Positions 1 through 6,576 of a stretch of 13,242 bases of DNA are shown here, in pieces. The notes under the pieces are model-generated. The model saw nothing but the letters and a program-made list of their open reading frames with translations, ran no database searches and was not told the origin of the DNA. Within the stretch, counting starts at the first letter, position 1, and every line of letters begins with the position of its first letter. The position numbers and the translations under genes are program-made. The stretch comes from UBA1081 sp045537555 (GTDB lineage: Bacteria > Bacillota > Clostridia > Oscillospirales > Acutalibacteraceae): NCBI GenBank assembly GCA_045537555.1, contig JAZSPR010000135.1:1-13242 (forward strand). The letters are read 5' to 3'.

Positions 1-1
1 T

Positions 2-70
2 GAATTCACCATAGCAAAGGTTGATACTGAGGCAAAAGAAATTATTTCTAAAAAAATTTACCGTAGATAA
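2..70 (+). CDS. C-terminal end of an unidentified gene (partial)
   Basis: An open frame enters from the left edge and ends at TAA 68-70. It encodes 22 residues ending in EIISKKIYRR, charged and compatible with a helical C-terminus. The fragment is too short for any family assignment. The direction agrees with the downstream GH16 gene, but 170 bp and a separate promoter lie between them, so they are probably not co-transcribed. The stretch could also be non-coding, since a 69-bp open frame is weak evidence. Confidence 0.4.
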   Translation, partial: EFTIAKVDTEAKEIISKKIYRR

Positions 71-185
71 ATACTGTAAACAATCCTCCCGAACAATGTG
101 TAAACAATCCGTACTTGACAGTGGGCATCGGTCCCTACAAAAATTACTTTTTCTTCAATAAAAGACCCCGACAAATTATTGTTTG
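71..185. other. Intergenic region with short repeats, upstream of GH16
   Basis: No gene is visible here. The region holds two copies of TGTAAACAATCC (75-86 and 99-110, 24 bp apart). It also holds the 18-mer CCCGACAAATTATTGTTT at 167-184, which recurs exactly at 1379-1396 at the end of the interspersed repeat beside secA. The segment GGGCATCGGTCCCTACAA (about 123-140) resembles, from memory, intergenic repeat ends seen in clostridial genomes, but no second copy lies in this window. A TTGACA at 115-120 has no convincing -10 partner. I read the region as the scar of one or more decayed intergenic repeats. Confidence 0.45.
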
Positions 186-215
186 TTGACAAACCTTATT
201 CTACTTTGCTATAAT
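186..215 (+). promoter_or_regulatory. Sigma-A promoter for the GH16 gene, extended -10
   Basis: A perfect -35 TTGACA (186-191) is followed by an 18-bp spacer and a perfect -10 TATAAT (210-215), with TGC (207-209) making an extended -10. The start codon is 28 bp past the -10, so the leader is short. The inverted repeat GTTTGT-TG-ACAAAC (181-194) covers the -35 and could be an operator. Confidence 0.88.
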
Positions 216-243
216 GTAATTAACAAAAAAAGGAGGATTTTTT

Positions 244-1146
244 ATGTTTGCAAAATTATTAAGAATAATCGTATCAATCCTGATGATTTTCTCTCCCACA
301 CTTCCCCATGTTTTCGATTTACCTGCAATTCCTTCAGGTCAGGACCTCAATCTTGACGAAAGATTTGAACTCACATGGTCAGATGAATTTGACGGTGACG
401 AGCTTGACAGATCAGTATGGCAGACAGAATGGTGGGTAACAATGCGTAAGGGCGGTTACTGGCACGAAGATATGGTTGATGTCAAAGACGGCAACCTCAT
501 CATCACAACAGCATATTTTGATGAACCACTCGAAAACTACTACGAAGAGCAGTGGGGCGATCAGATTGATTTTGAAGAATACGGTCCCGGCTGGTATTCA
601 GCATGTATCACAACAAACGGTACTTTTGAACAGACATACGGTTACTATGAATGCCGTTGTATCCTTCCAAAATCAACAGGTATGTGGTCTGCATTCTGGA
701 TGATGAACGAAGGCGTTTACAATGTTGACGGTTCAGGTAAGGACGGAACAGAAGTTGATATCTTTGAATCAATGTACTATAAAGATGTTTTCTGGGGCTA
801 CGGCGATGCAGTTATAAGCGGTATCCATTATGACGGTTACGGTGAAGGCCACAACGGTGACAGCATTAACAAATGGTATGCAAACAATCCTTATGAAGAG
901 TTCAATACATACGGTCTTGAATGGAATGAAAATGAATACATTTTCTATATCAACGGTGTTGAAACAGGCAGACTCTCAACAGGCGGTGTTTCTCAGAACC
1001 CCGAATACCTCCTTCTCTCATGTGAAGTAGCAGGTGAAAACGGCGTTGCATATGCTGACAGACACGGTGTAGGCAAGATGAATATGAAACCCGGTGACAC
1101 AGCAGAATTCATCGTTGACTACGTAAGAGTTTATCAGTATAAATAA
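244..1146 (+). CDS. Secreted GH16 family glycoside hydrolase (beta-glucanase type)
   Basis: Predicted exported endo-acting beta-glucan or galactan hydrolase of family GH16, 300 aa. Residues 1-27 look like a signal peptide (K4, R7, then a hydrophobic IIVSILMIF core). The GH16 fold follows from about residue 42 (LTWSDEFDG, the usual entry) to the end (DYVRVYQY, the usual last strand). The catalytic signature EVDIFE is intact: by family knowledge E170 is the nucleophile, D172 the assisting acid and E175 the acid/base. Aromatic clusters such as WWVTMRKGGYW and MWSAFWMMNEG suit the substrate cleft. The start is fixed by AGGAGG at 231-236, 7 bp ahead of ATG. There is no dockerin, carbohydrate-binding or anchor domain, so it is probably released free. 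It has its own promoter and terminator. Lichenase versus laminarinase versus another GH16 activity cannot be decided by eye. Confidence 0.92.
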   Translation: MFAKLLRIIVSILMIFSPTLPHVFDLPAIPSGQDLNLDERFELTWSDEFDGDELDRSVWQTEWWVTMRKGGYWHEDMVDVKDGNLIITTAYFDEPLENYYEEQWGDQIDFEEYGPGWYSACITTNGTFEQTYGYYECRCILPKSTGMWSAFWMMNEGVYNVDGSGKDGTEVDIFESMYYKDVFWGYGDAVISGIHYDGYGEGHNGDSINKWYANNPYEEFNTYGLEWNENEYIFYINGVETGRLSTGGVSQNPEYLLLSCEVAGENGVAYADRHGVGKMNMKPGDTAEFIVDYVRVYQYK

Positions 1147-1164
1147 TTTACAGTCCAATAAAAG

Positions 1165-1194
1165 AACAGCACCTTCCGTGAGGAGGGTGCTGTT
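1165..1194 (+). terminator. Rho-independent terminator of the GH16 gene
   Basis: A 13-bp stem (1165-1177 with 1182-1194, one T-G wobble) closes a GTGA loop 18 bp after the stop codon. The tract after it is short and weak (TGATTATATA), but stem length and position make the assignment good. The interspersed repeat begins 10 bp further on. Confidence 0.82.
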
Positions 1195-1204
1195 TGATTA
1201 TATA

Positions 1205-1390
1205 CAAATCAGAATTTGTCGAACTGAAGTTCGACAAAAATTCTCAATTCTCAATGCGCAATGCTCAATTGTGGAAAGGGCTTCGCCCTTTGACCCATTT
1301 ATATAATTCAAGCCCGAAGGGCTTCCGAAATTGCGCATTGATAATTGCTAATTGCCAATTTAATTTGTCGGGCAAGAGCCCGACAAATTA
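1205..1390. repeat. Interspersed hairpin repeat, copy 1 (MITE-like or REP-like)
   Basis: Non-coding repeat between the convergent GH16 and secA genes. Its first 131 bp (1205-1335) recur at 13102-13232 in the same orientation with no mismatch I can find. It is built from stems: 1215-1224/1229-1238 (10 bp, loop TGAA); 1275-1281/1285-1291 (AAAGGGC, loop TTC); 1310-1315/1319-1324 (AAGCCC, loop GAA); and an outer stem 1245-1262/1330-1347 with 17 of 18 bp paired enclosing the middle two. It ends with the 13-bp hairpin 1361-1390. The first and last hairpins share ATTTGTCG...CGACAAA, as if bracketing the element. No transposase or transposon-type target duplication is evident. Confidence 0.8.
1361..1390 (-). 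terminator. Terminator hairpin behind secA, formed by the repeat end
   Basis: A perfect 13-bp stem (TAATTTGTCGGGC 1361-1373 with 1378-1390, 4-nt loop 1374-1377) starts 4 bp after the secA stop codon. Read on the minus strand it is followed by AAATTGGC, which is not a strong U-tract, so efficiency is uncertain. It is symmetrical and could act on both strands. It shares ATTTGTCG with the first hairpin of the adjacent repeat, so I treat it as the distal end of that element. Confidence 0.6.
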
Positions 1391-1394
1391 TTGT

Positions 1395-4121
1395 TTACGC
1401 GTTCTTACCGCAACATTTTTTATATTTGAGTCCGCTACCGCAGGGGCAGGGATCGTTTCTGCCGACCTTTTCGCCCTTCTTTACGGGACGGTTCTTTTCA
1501 CTTCCGTCACCGCCGCTTGTTTCCGTGGGCTTCATTTTCTGCTCACGCTTTACGTCTTCTTCACTCTTGAGAACAGCACAGAGAACGAACTGAACAGTAC
1601 CTTCACGGATATTTGTAATCATCTCGTCAAACATATCAGAGCCTTCTTCTCTGAATGCAAGAACGGGGTCTTTCTGACCGTAAGCCTTAAGACCTGCACT
1701 TCTCTTGAGCTGATCCATTGCATCGATATGATCCATCCAACGCATATCAACGTTTTCAATAAGAGCCTTATGTTCAAGAGCCTTGAGCATCTGCTCACCG
1801 TACTTCTCTTTCTGTGATTCGAGTTTTTCATCTGCAAGAGAGAGCATCTGATCGAGAATTACACCGCTGTCCGTTACACTCTCAAGTTCGTTTTCACCGA
1901 GAAGCCATGCATATTTACTCTTAAGACCTGTGATATTCCAGTCTTCTGCATTGTTTGACTTGGGACAGTAGAAGCTGACTGCATCTGAAATGCTGTCAAT
2001 AATCATCTTGCGGACTGTTGAATCAAGGTCAACACCGTCAAGCACCTGATTTCTCTGCTTATAGATAACACCTCTCTGAATGTTCATAACATCGTCGTAT
2101 TTAAGAACATTCTTACGTACCGCAAAGTTGTTACTTTCAACCTTGCTCTGAGCATTTTCAATTGTCTTTGAGAACATTTTTGCATCAAGGGGAAGGTCGC
2201 CTACGCTCTTGAATGTATCAAGAATGTTGAAGAATCTGTCACCCGCAAAAAGACGGATGATATCGTCTTCCGCTGAGAGGAAGAAACGGCTTGTACCGGG
2301 GTCACCCTGACGTCCTGCACGGCCTCTTAACTGGTTATCGATTCGTCTTGACTCGTGTCTTGATGTACCGATGATGTAAAGACCGCCCGCAGCTCTTACC
2401 TGCTCTGCTTCGCCTGAAATTTCCTGCTTGAACTTTGCTTCAAGCTCTGTATATATTCTTCTTGCTTCAAGGATTTCTTCGTTGTCTGTTTCGGCAAAAC
2501 CTGTAGCTTCTGCAATAAGCTCCTCTGTCATGCCTTCCATTTTGCGCATTTCTGCCTTCGCAAGATACTCAGCATTACCGCCGAGAATAATATCCGTTCC
2601 TCGGCCTGCCATGTTTGTAGCAATTGTAACAGCACCGAATTTACCTGCCTGTGCAACGATTTCAGCTTCCTTGTCATGATACTTTGCATTGAGCACATTA
2701 TGAGCGATACCGTTTCTCTTGAGGACCTTACTGAGCTGTTCTGATTTTTCGATATTGATTGTACCTACAAGCACGGGCTGCCCCTTTTCATGACATTCCT
2801 TGATAAGGTCAATAATAGCTGCAAACTTTGCATTCTCTGTTTTGTAAAGAACATCAGGCATATCGTTTCTTATCAGAGGCTTGTTTGTGGGCACGGCAAT
2901 AACGTCAAGACCGTAGATTTCCTGAAATTCTGTTTCTTCGGTCATAGCTGTACCTGTCATACCTGAAAGCTTTGTGTACAGTCTGAAATAATTCTGGAAT
3001 GTGATTGTTGCAAGAGTTTTTGACTCTGAACGGATATTTACGCCTTCTTTTGCTTCAATAGCCTGATGAAGACCTTCGTTGTAACGTCTGCCGAGCATGA
3101 TACGGCCTGTGAATTCGTCAACAATGAGAATCTGACCTTCTTTTACAACATAGTCAACGTCTCTCTTCATAACACCTCTTGCTTTAAGAGCCTGATTGAG
3201 GTGATGCTGAAGAGTAAGGTTATCGGCATCCATAAGGTTATCGAGGTTGAAATATGCTTCAGCCTTTGCAATACCCTGCTTTGTAAATGTGGCTGTTCTT
3301 GCCTTTTCGTCAACGATGAAATCTACATTTTCATCAGCAACTTCTTCGATTTCCTGTTTTGAATCAAGTTCCTTGATTCTCTTTTCACGCAGAGTTCTTA
3401 CAAAATCATCTGCACGCTTGTAAAGGTCAGATGAACGGTCGCCTCTGCCTGAAATGATAAGGGGTGTTCTTGCTTCGTCGATAAGGATTGAGTCAACTTC
3501 GTCGACAACTGCAAAGTTATGTCCTCTCTGAACTCTCATTTCCTTGTAAGGAACCATGTTATCACGAAGATAATCAAAGCCCATTTCGTTATTTGTACCG
3601 TATGTGATATCTGCATCATATGCGGCTTTCTTTTCGTCATGGTCTGCACCGTGAATGATAAGACCGACAGTAAGCCCCATAAAACGGTAGACTTTACCCA
3701 TCCATTCCGAGTCACGTCGTGCAAGGTAATCGTTGACCGTAACGATGTGCCCACCATTGCCTGAAAGCGCATTAAGGTATGCGGGAAGAGTTGCAACAAG
3801 AGTTTTACCTTCACCTGTTTTCATTTCTGCGATTCTGCCCTGATGAAGCACGATACCGCCGAGAATCTGAACGGGGAAATGTTTCATACCGAGAACTCGC
3901 CATGAAGCCTCACGGCAAGCGGCAAATGCCTCGGGAAGGATATCATCAAGGGTTTCGCCGTTTGCAAGTCTTTCTTTGAATTCAGGTGTTTTTGCCTGAA
4001 GCTGGGCATCGGTAAGTTTTCCGTATTCTTCTTCAAGAGAAAGAACCTTCTCCTTCAGAGGCTGAATTCTCTTGAGTTCTTTTGTGGAGTAATCTCCGAA
4101 AATTTTAGTCAGAAAAGACAA
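1395..4121 (-). CDS. secA: SecA, preprotein translocase ATPase
   Basis: Motor ATPase that pushes unfolded preproteins through SecYEG at the cytoplasmic membrane. At 908 aa it is full length. Visible motifs: Walker A KTGEGKT (residues 101-107), the SecA signature with Walker B DEVDSILIDEARTPLII (207-223), the second nucleotide-binding half with TNMAGRGTDI, and LRGRAGRQGDPG of the helicase-like region. The C-terminus carries the SEC-C zinc motif, Cys892, Cys894, Cys903 and Cys904 (CXCX8CC). The start codon is TTG (4121-4119), preceded by AGGAA (4135-4131) at 9 bp; no ATG fits better and the N-terminus MSFLTKIFGDYSTKELK is typical. The gene lies 37 bp downstream of nth on the same strand, so it is probably transcribed from the promoter at 6337 or an unseen internal one. 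It is the likely exporter for the dockerin and GH16 proteins here. Confidence 0.98.
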   Translation of the reverse strand: MSFLTKIFGDYSTKELKRIQPLKEKVLSLEEEYGKLTDAQLQAKTPEFKERLANGETLDDILPEAFAACREASWRVLGMKHFPVQILGGIVLHQGRIAEMKTGEGKTLVATLPAYLNALSGNGGHIVTVNDYLARRDSEWMGKVYRFMGLTVGLIIHGADHDEKKAAYDADITYGTNNEMGFDYLRDNMVPYKEMRVQRGHNFAVVDEVDSILIDEARTPLIISGRGDRSSDLYKRADDFVRTLREKRIKELDSKQEIEEVADENVDFIVDEKARTATFTKQGIAKAEAYFNLDNLMDADNLTLQHHLNQALKARGVMKRDVDYVVKEGQILIVDEFTGRIMLGRRYNEGLHQAIEAKEGVNIRSESKTLATITFQNYFRLYTKLSGMTGTAMTEETEFQEIYGLDVIAVPTNKPLIRNDMPDVLYKTENAKFAAIIDLIKECHEKGQPVLVGTINIEKSEQLSKVLKRNGIAHNVLNAKYHDKEAEIVAQAGKFGAVTIATNMAGRGTDIILGGNAEYLAKAEMRKMEGMTEELIAEATGFAETDNEEILEARRIYTELEAKFKQEISGEAEQVRAAGGLYIIGTSRHESRRIDNQLRGRAGRQGDPGTSRFFLSAEDDIIRLFAGDRFFNILDTFKSVGDLPLDAKMFSKTIENAQSKVESNNFAVRKNVLKYDDVMNIQRGVIYKQRNQVLDGVDLDSTVRKMIIDSISDAVSFYCPKSNNAEDWNITGLKSKYAWLLGENELESVTDSGVILDQMLSLADEKLESQKEKYGEQMLKALEHKALIENVDMRWMDHIDAMDQLKRSAGLKAYGQKDPVLAFREEGSDMFDEMITNIREGTVQFVLCAVLKSEEDVKREQKMKPTETSGGDGSEKNRPVKKGEKVGRNDPCPCGSGLKYKKCCGKNA

Positions 4122-4158
4122 TAGTATTACTTCCTTTCAAAATGTATATATAAAAATA

Positions 4159-4785
4159 TCAGATTTTTTTCTTACAGAAGTCCGTCATGGGACATATATC
4201 ACACTTCGGTTTTCTCGCATCGCAGATTGCCCTGCCGTGAAGCACGGCTCTGTGACAGAAATCGTTGCTTTCCTCAGGCGGAAGAAGTTTTTTAAGTTCA
4301 ATCTCCACTTTATAAGGGTCTTTCGTAGCAACAAGACCGAGTCTGTTTGAAATTCTTATTAAATGAGTATCCGCAACAATTGCGGGTCTGCCGTAAACAT
4401 CACCGCAGATAAGATTTGCAGTTTTTCTTCCCACACCGGGGAGTGTTGTCAGGTCTTCGATGTTATCAGGAACTTTGCCGTTAAAATCGGAAAGAATCTT
4501 CTGAGCCATTCCCACAATGTCTTTCGACTTCTGCCTGAAAAATCCGCAGGAATGAATAATTTCCGCAATATCTTCTGCATCAGCAGAAGCATAGTCTTCA
4601 AGAGTTCTGTACTTGCTGAAAAGTGCGGGAGTAACAAGATTGACTCTTGCATCGGTACATTGTGCCGAAAGTCTTGTTGCAATCAGCAGTTCAAAAGGCG
4701 TGTCTGCCGTAAGGGAGCAGATTGCATCCGTGTATTCTTTTTTCAGTGCTTCAACAGCACTTAAAGCTATCTGTTTTTTTGTCAT
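4159..4785 (-). CDS. nth: Endonuclease III, DNA glycosylase/AP lyase
   Basis: Base-excision repair enzyme that removes oxidised pyrimidines and cleaves the resulting abasic site; 208 aa, the usual family length. The helix-hairpin-helix LPGVGRKTAN (115-124) carries the catalytic lysine K121, and the conserved aspartate D139 lies in VADTHLIR. The 4Fe-4S cluster loop is intact, with Cys188, Cys195, Cys198 and Cys204 in CX6CX2CX5C spacing. ATG 4785 begins 2 bp after the TGA of the upstream Ig/dockerin gene (TGATTATG), with only a weak GGA ahead, so translation is probably coupled to that gene. An Nth/dockerin/SecA grouping has no obvious functional logic and may simply be co-transcription. Confidence 0.96.
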   Translation of the reverse strand: MTKKQIALSAVEALKKEYTDAICSLTADTPFELLIATRLSAQCTDARVNLVTPALFSKYRTLEDYASADAEDIAEIIHSCGFFRQKSKDIVGMAQKILSDFNGKVPDNIEDLTTLPGVGRKTANLICGDVYGRPAIVADTHLIRISNRLGLVATKDPYKVEIELKKLLPPEESNDFCHRAVLHGRAICDARKPKCDICPMTDFCKKKI

Positions 4786-4787
4786 AA

Positions 4788-6275
4788 TCAGAATTTTTCC
4801 AGTCCTGCCGAAACACGCAGAATTTTTCTTGCATCTTTCGCAGACACTTTCTTATCAAAATCAACATCCGCGGCAGCAAATGCCTCTGAGTTTAAATTTT
4901 CAAGCTTTGCGGCAGCTCTGAGAGCCAGTCGGGCATCTGCGGCTCTTACAACACCGTCAAGATTTACGTCACCGATTCTTGTTTCATTACGACGTGACAC
5001 CGTATATTCAAAATCAGCAGAAAAATCACCGTAAGTTACTTTTACGGGGTATTTGCCGACGGTAAATATATCAATGTTATGAGTTATTTCATAATCTTCT
5101 GTCAGTTTTTTTTCACCGCTGTTGTAAACAACATAAACTTTAAGATTAATGAAACTGATTTCATCATCAACATAGCTTCCTACACGAGCAGTATCACCAA
5201 GTTCAATTCCCGTTTCATGAAGTTCAAGAACGGAATATTCAAAAGCAACATATTTATCCATATAATAAATTTTTGCCGTGTAACCCGTGCCGACCTGCAT
5301 GTTGTCATATTCAATATAGAAGTCCTTTATAATTTCGGTTTCACCGTTATCAAAAGTCGCCTGAAGCTGAAAATCAGAAGTATTGAAGGTCTGCCCCTGG
5401 TAGAGATTGAGAGATGAAGGGATTTTAAGAAGCTTCAATGATGTGACTGATTTCTCCGTAACATAAATATTGAACGAGGCCGTTATTTCGGGATACATAT
5501 ATTCAACAGTAACTTCATAAGTTCCCGGTTTAAGTGAAGTGTCCCCTTCTTTTACGCCTCTGATTATATAATCATCTCTGTCAAGAACAATTCCTTTTCC
5601 GTCATTTCTGCCGTCGCTGAAATATGCCGTAACGGTAAGCCCTTCAAAAGAAACGGGCTCACCCTCGATATAGGTTGTTTTTGAAGGTTTTGTAATCACA
5701 ATTCCCGTAACCGGAACTTTCACAACGGTAATTTCAAAAGTTGTGCTGAATCCGCCGTAAAAAACGGTAACTTTCTTCACACCGGGAGTATTAAGCTCGG
5801 GGAATGCAACTTTATAACCCGTAACAGGCATTGAAGAGCTGTATTCATCATTAAAAACAAGCGAAACTTCAAGTCCCGTTATATCTGCAGATTCCTCACC
5901 TGCAACATATGTCTTTTTTTTCGGTGCTTTTGTGATGTGGATTGCCTTTGCACCTTCGATTTTGTTTTTATCGGTAACTGTCGGCATGCTGTCAACAAAT
6001 TTTAAACCCGAAGACAGGTCAACCCAACCGTAAACCGAATCAAAAACAGTATAGCCGAATTCGTTTTCGGTTTTTATAATATTGATGTAAGCACCCTCGG
6101 GAGCAACGTTGACAAAGTCATACTCCTCCATGGCGGATTTATATAACTTTACACCCTGAGAAGCAGTAACGAGATAAGTTCCCGTTTTATATTCCGCCGC
6201 AGTTACAGGCAGAACAAACGGCACAGATAAAAACATATAAACAGCAAGAATAACACATAATGCTTTTTTAACCAT
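4788..6275 (-). CDS. Secreted protein: SH3-like, four Ig-like (Big_3-type) repeats, C-terminal dockerin
   Basis: Exported non-catalytic protein, 495 aa. Signal peptide 1-27 (VKKALCVILAVYMFLSVPF, cleavage near VTAA). Residues 30-95 look like a bacterial SH3-type domain (GVKLYKSAMEEYDFVNVAPEG and GWVDLSSGLKFV). Four Ig-like repeats of the group-3 type follow, at about 110-186, 188-273, 277-350 and 353-427, each with the pattern Y..GE....GL.V...F..G and P G...V.V.Y. The type I dockerin spans 435-495 with two calcium loops: D436/N438/D440/D447 and D470/D472/D474/S478/D481. It would bind a cohesin on a scaffold or the cell surface, placing the Ig-like rod outside the cell. Its ligand is unknown. 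ATG 6275 follows AAAGGCG (6291-6285) at 9 bp. It is the first gene of the run to nth and secA. Confidence 0.88.
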   Translation of the reverse strand: MVKKALCVILAVYMFLSVPFVLPVTAAEYKTGTYLVTASQGVKLYKSAMEEYDFVNVAPEGAYINIIKTENEFGYTVFDSVYGWVDLSSGLKFVDSMPTVTDKNKIEGAKAIHITKAPKKKTYVAGEESADITGLEVSLVFNDEYSSSMPVTGYKVAFPELNTPGVKKVTVFYGGFSTTFEITVVKVPVTGIVITKPSKTTYIEGEPVSFEGLTVTAYFSDGRNDGKGIVLDRDDYIIRGVKEGDTSLKPGTYEVTVEYMYPEITASFNIYVTEKSVTSLKLLKIPSSLNLYQGQTFNTSDFQLQATFDNGETEIIKDFYIEYDNMQVGTGYTAKIYYMDKYVAFEYSVLELHETGIELGDTARVGSYVDDEISFINLKVYVVYNSGEKKLTEDYEITHNIDIFTVGKYPVKVTYGDFSADFEYTVSRRNETRIGDVNLDGVVRAADARLALRAAAKLENLNSEAFAAADVDFDKKVSAKDARKILRVSAGLEKF

Positions 6276-6308
6276 TCTTCATTCCGCCTTTCGTACACAT
6301 ATACAGTT

Positions 6309-6337
6309 ATTATAATATATTTATTCTTCATTGTCAA
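6309..6337 (-). promoter_or_regulatory. Sigma-A promoter for the dockerin-nth-secA run
   Basis: On the minus strand, TTGACA (6337-6332), a 17-bp spacer and TATAAT (6314-6309) match consensus exactly. The start codon lies 33 bp past the -10, and no competing gene lies between. Confidence 0.9.
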
Positions 6338-6342
6338 ATCAT

Positions 6343-6357
6343 AAATGATTATCATTA
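6343..6357. promoter_or_regulatory. Possible Fur-type operator (6-1-6 inverted repeat)
   Basis: AATGAT-T-ATCATT (6344-6356) is a perfect 6-1-6 inverted repeat. Its reverse strand, AATGATAATCATT, equals the core of the classical enterobacterial Fur box. It begins 6 bp upstream of the -35 of the minus-strand promoter and lies about 54 bp upstream of the tRNA-Gly -35. Binding by Fur or a relative is inference; the surroundings are AT-rich and no metalloregulator gene is present. Confidence 0.35.
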
Positions 6358-6409
6358 AAAGAATATTGAACACGCATTAAAAAATTTTCTTATAAATTAA
6401 AAAAAACTC

Positions 6410-6438
6410 TTGACAAGTATGTTTTTTTCTGATATTAT
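6410..6438 (+). promoter_or_regulatory. Sigma-A promoter for tRNA-Gly
   Basis: TTGACA (6410-6415), a 17-bp spacer and TATTAT (6433-6438), 12 bp ahead of the mature tRNA 5' end. An A-rich tract (about 6396-6406) just upstream of the -35 could serve as an UP element, as is common at stable-RNA promoters. Confidence 0.87.
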
Positions 6439-6450
6439 ATATGAGCAGTT

Positions 6451-6526
6451 GCGGATGTAGCTCATCTGGTAGAGCGCCACCTTGCCAAGGTGGAGGTAGC
6501 GAGTTCGAGCCTCGTCATCCGCTCCA
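6451..6526 (+). tRNA. tRNA-Gly, anticodon GCC
   Basis: A full cloverleaf of 76 nt can be drawn. Acceptor stem GCGGATG (6451-6457) pairs with CATCCGC (6516-6522). The D arm is GCTC...GAGC, the anticodon stem CCACC/GGTGG with loop TTGCCAA (anticodon GCC at 6484-6486), and the T arm GCGAG-TTCGAGC-CTCGT (last pair G-T). The discriminator is U, as usual for bacterial tRNA-Gly, and CCA is encoded (6524-6526). It reads GGC and GGU glycine codons. It is a single tRNA gene, not part of a cluster here. Confidence 0.97.
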
Positions 6527-6573
6527 GAAAAGAAAACACCTTTTGTCTATCAGACAAAAGGTGTTTTCTTTTC
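6527..6573 (+). terminator. Long-stem terminator behind tRNA-Gly
   Basis: A perfect 22-bp stem (6527-6548 with 6552-6573) with an ATC triloop begins immediately after the encoded CCA. The T-rich tract lies inside the 3' arm (TGTTTTCTTTTC) rather than after it. It is symmetrical and unusually long, and would also form a strong hairpin on the opposite strand. With no spacing from the CCA end, it may also influence 3' processing of the tRNA. Confidence 0.85.
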
Positions 6574-6576
6574 AGC

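Noticed and set aside
115..143. A second promoter starting from TTGACA at 115-120
   Set aside because: No acceptable -10 hexamer at 16-19 bp, while the promoter at 186-215 is nearly perfect.
1205..1390. Insertion sequence
   Set aside because: No transposase open frame and under 200 bp; at most a non-autonomous element.
1194..1817. Plus-strand open frame of 207 codons across the repeat and the end of secA
   Set aside because: It is the antisense shadow of secA plus repeat sequence, with no ribosome site and no family resemblance. The same applies to the other open frames opposite secA, nth and the transporter genes.
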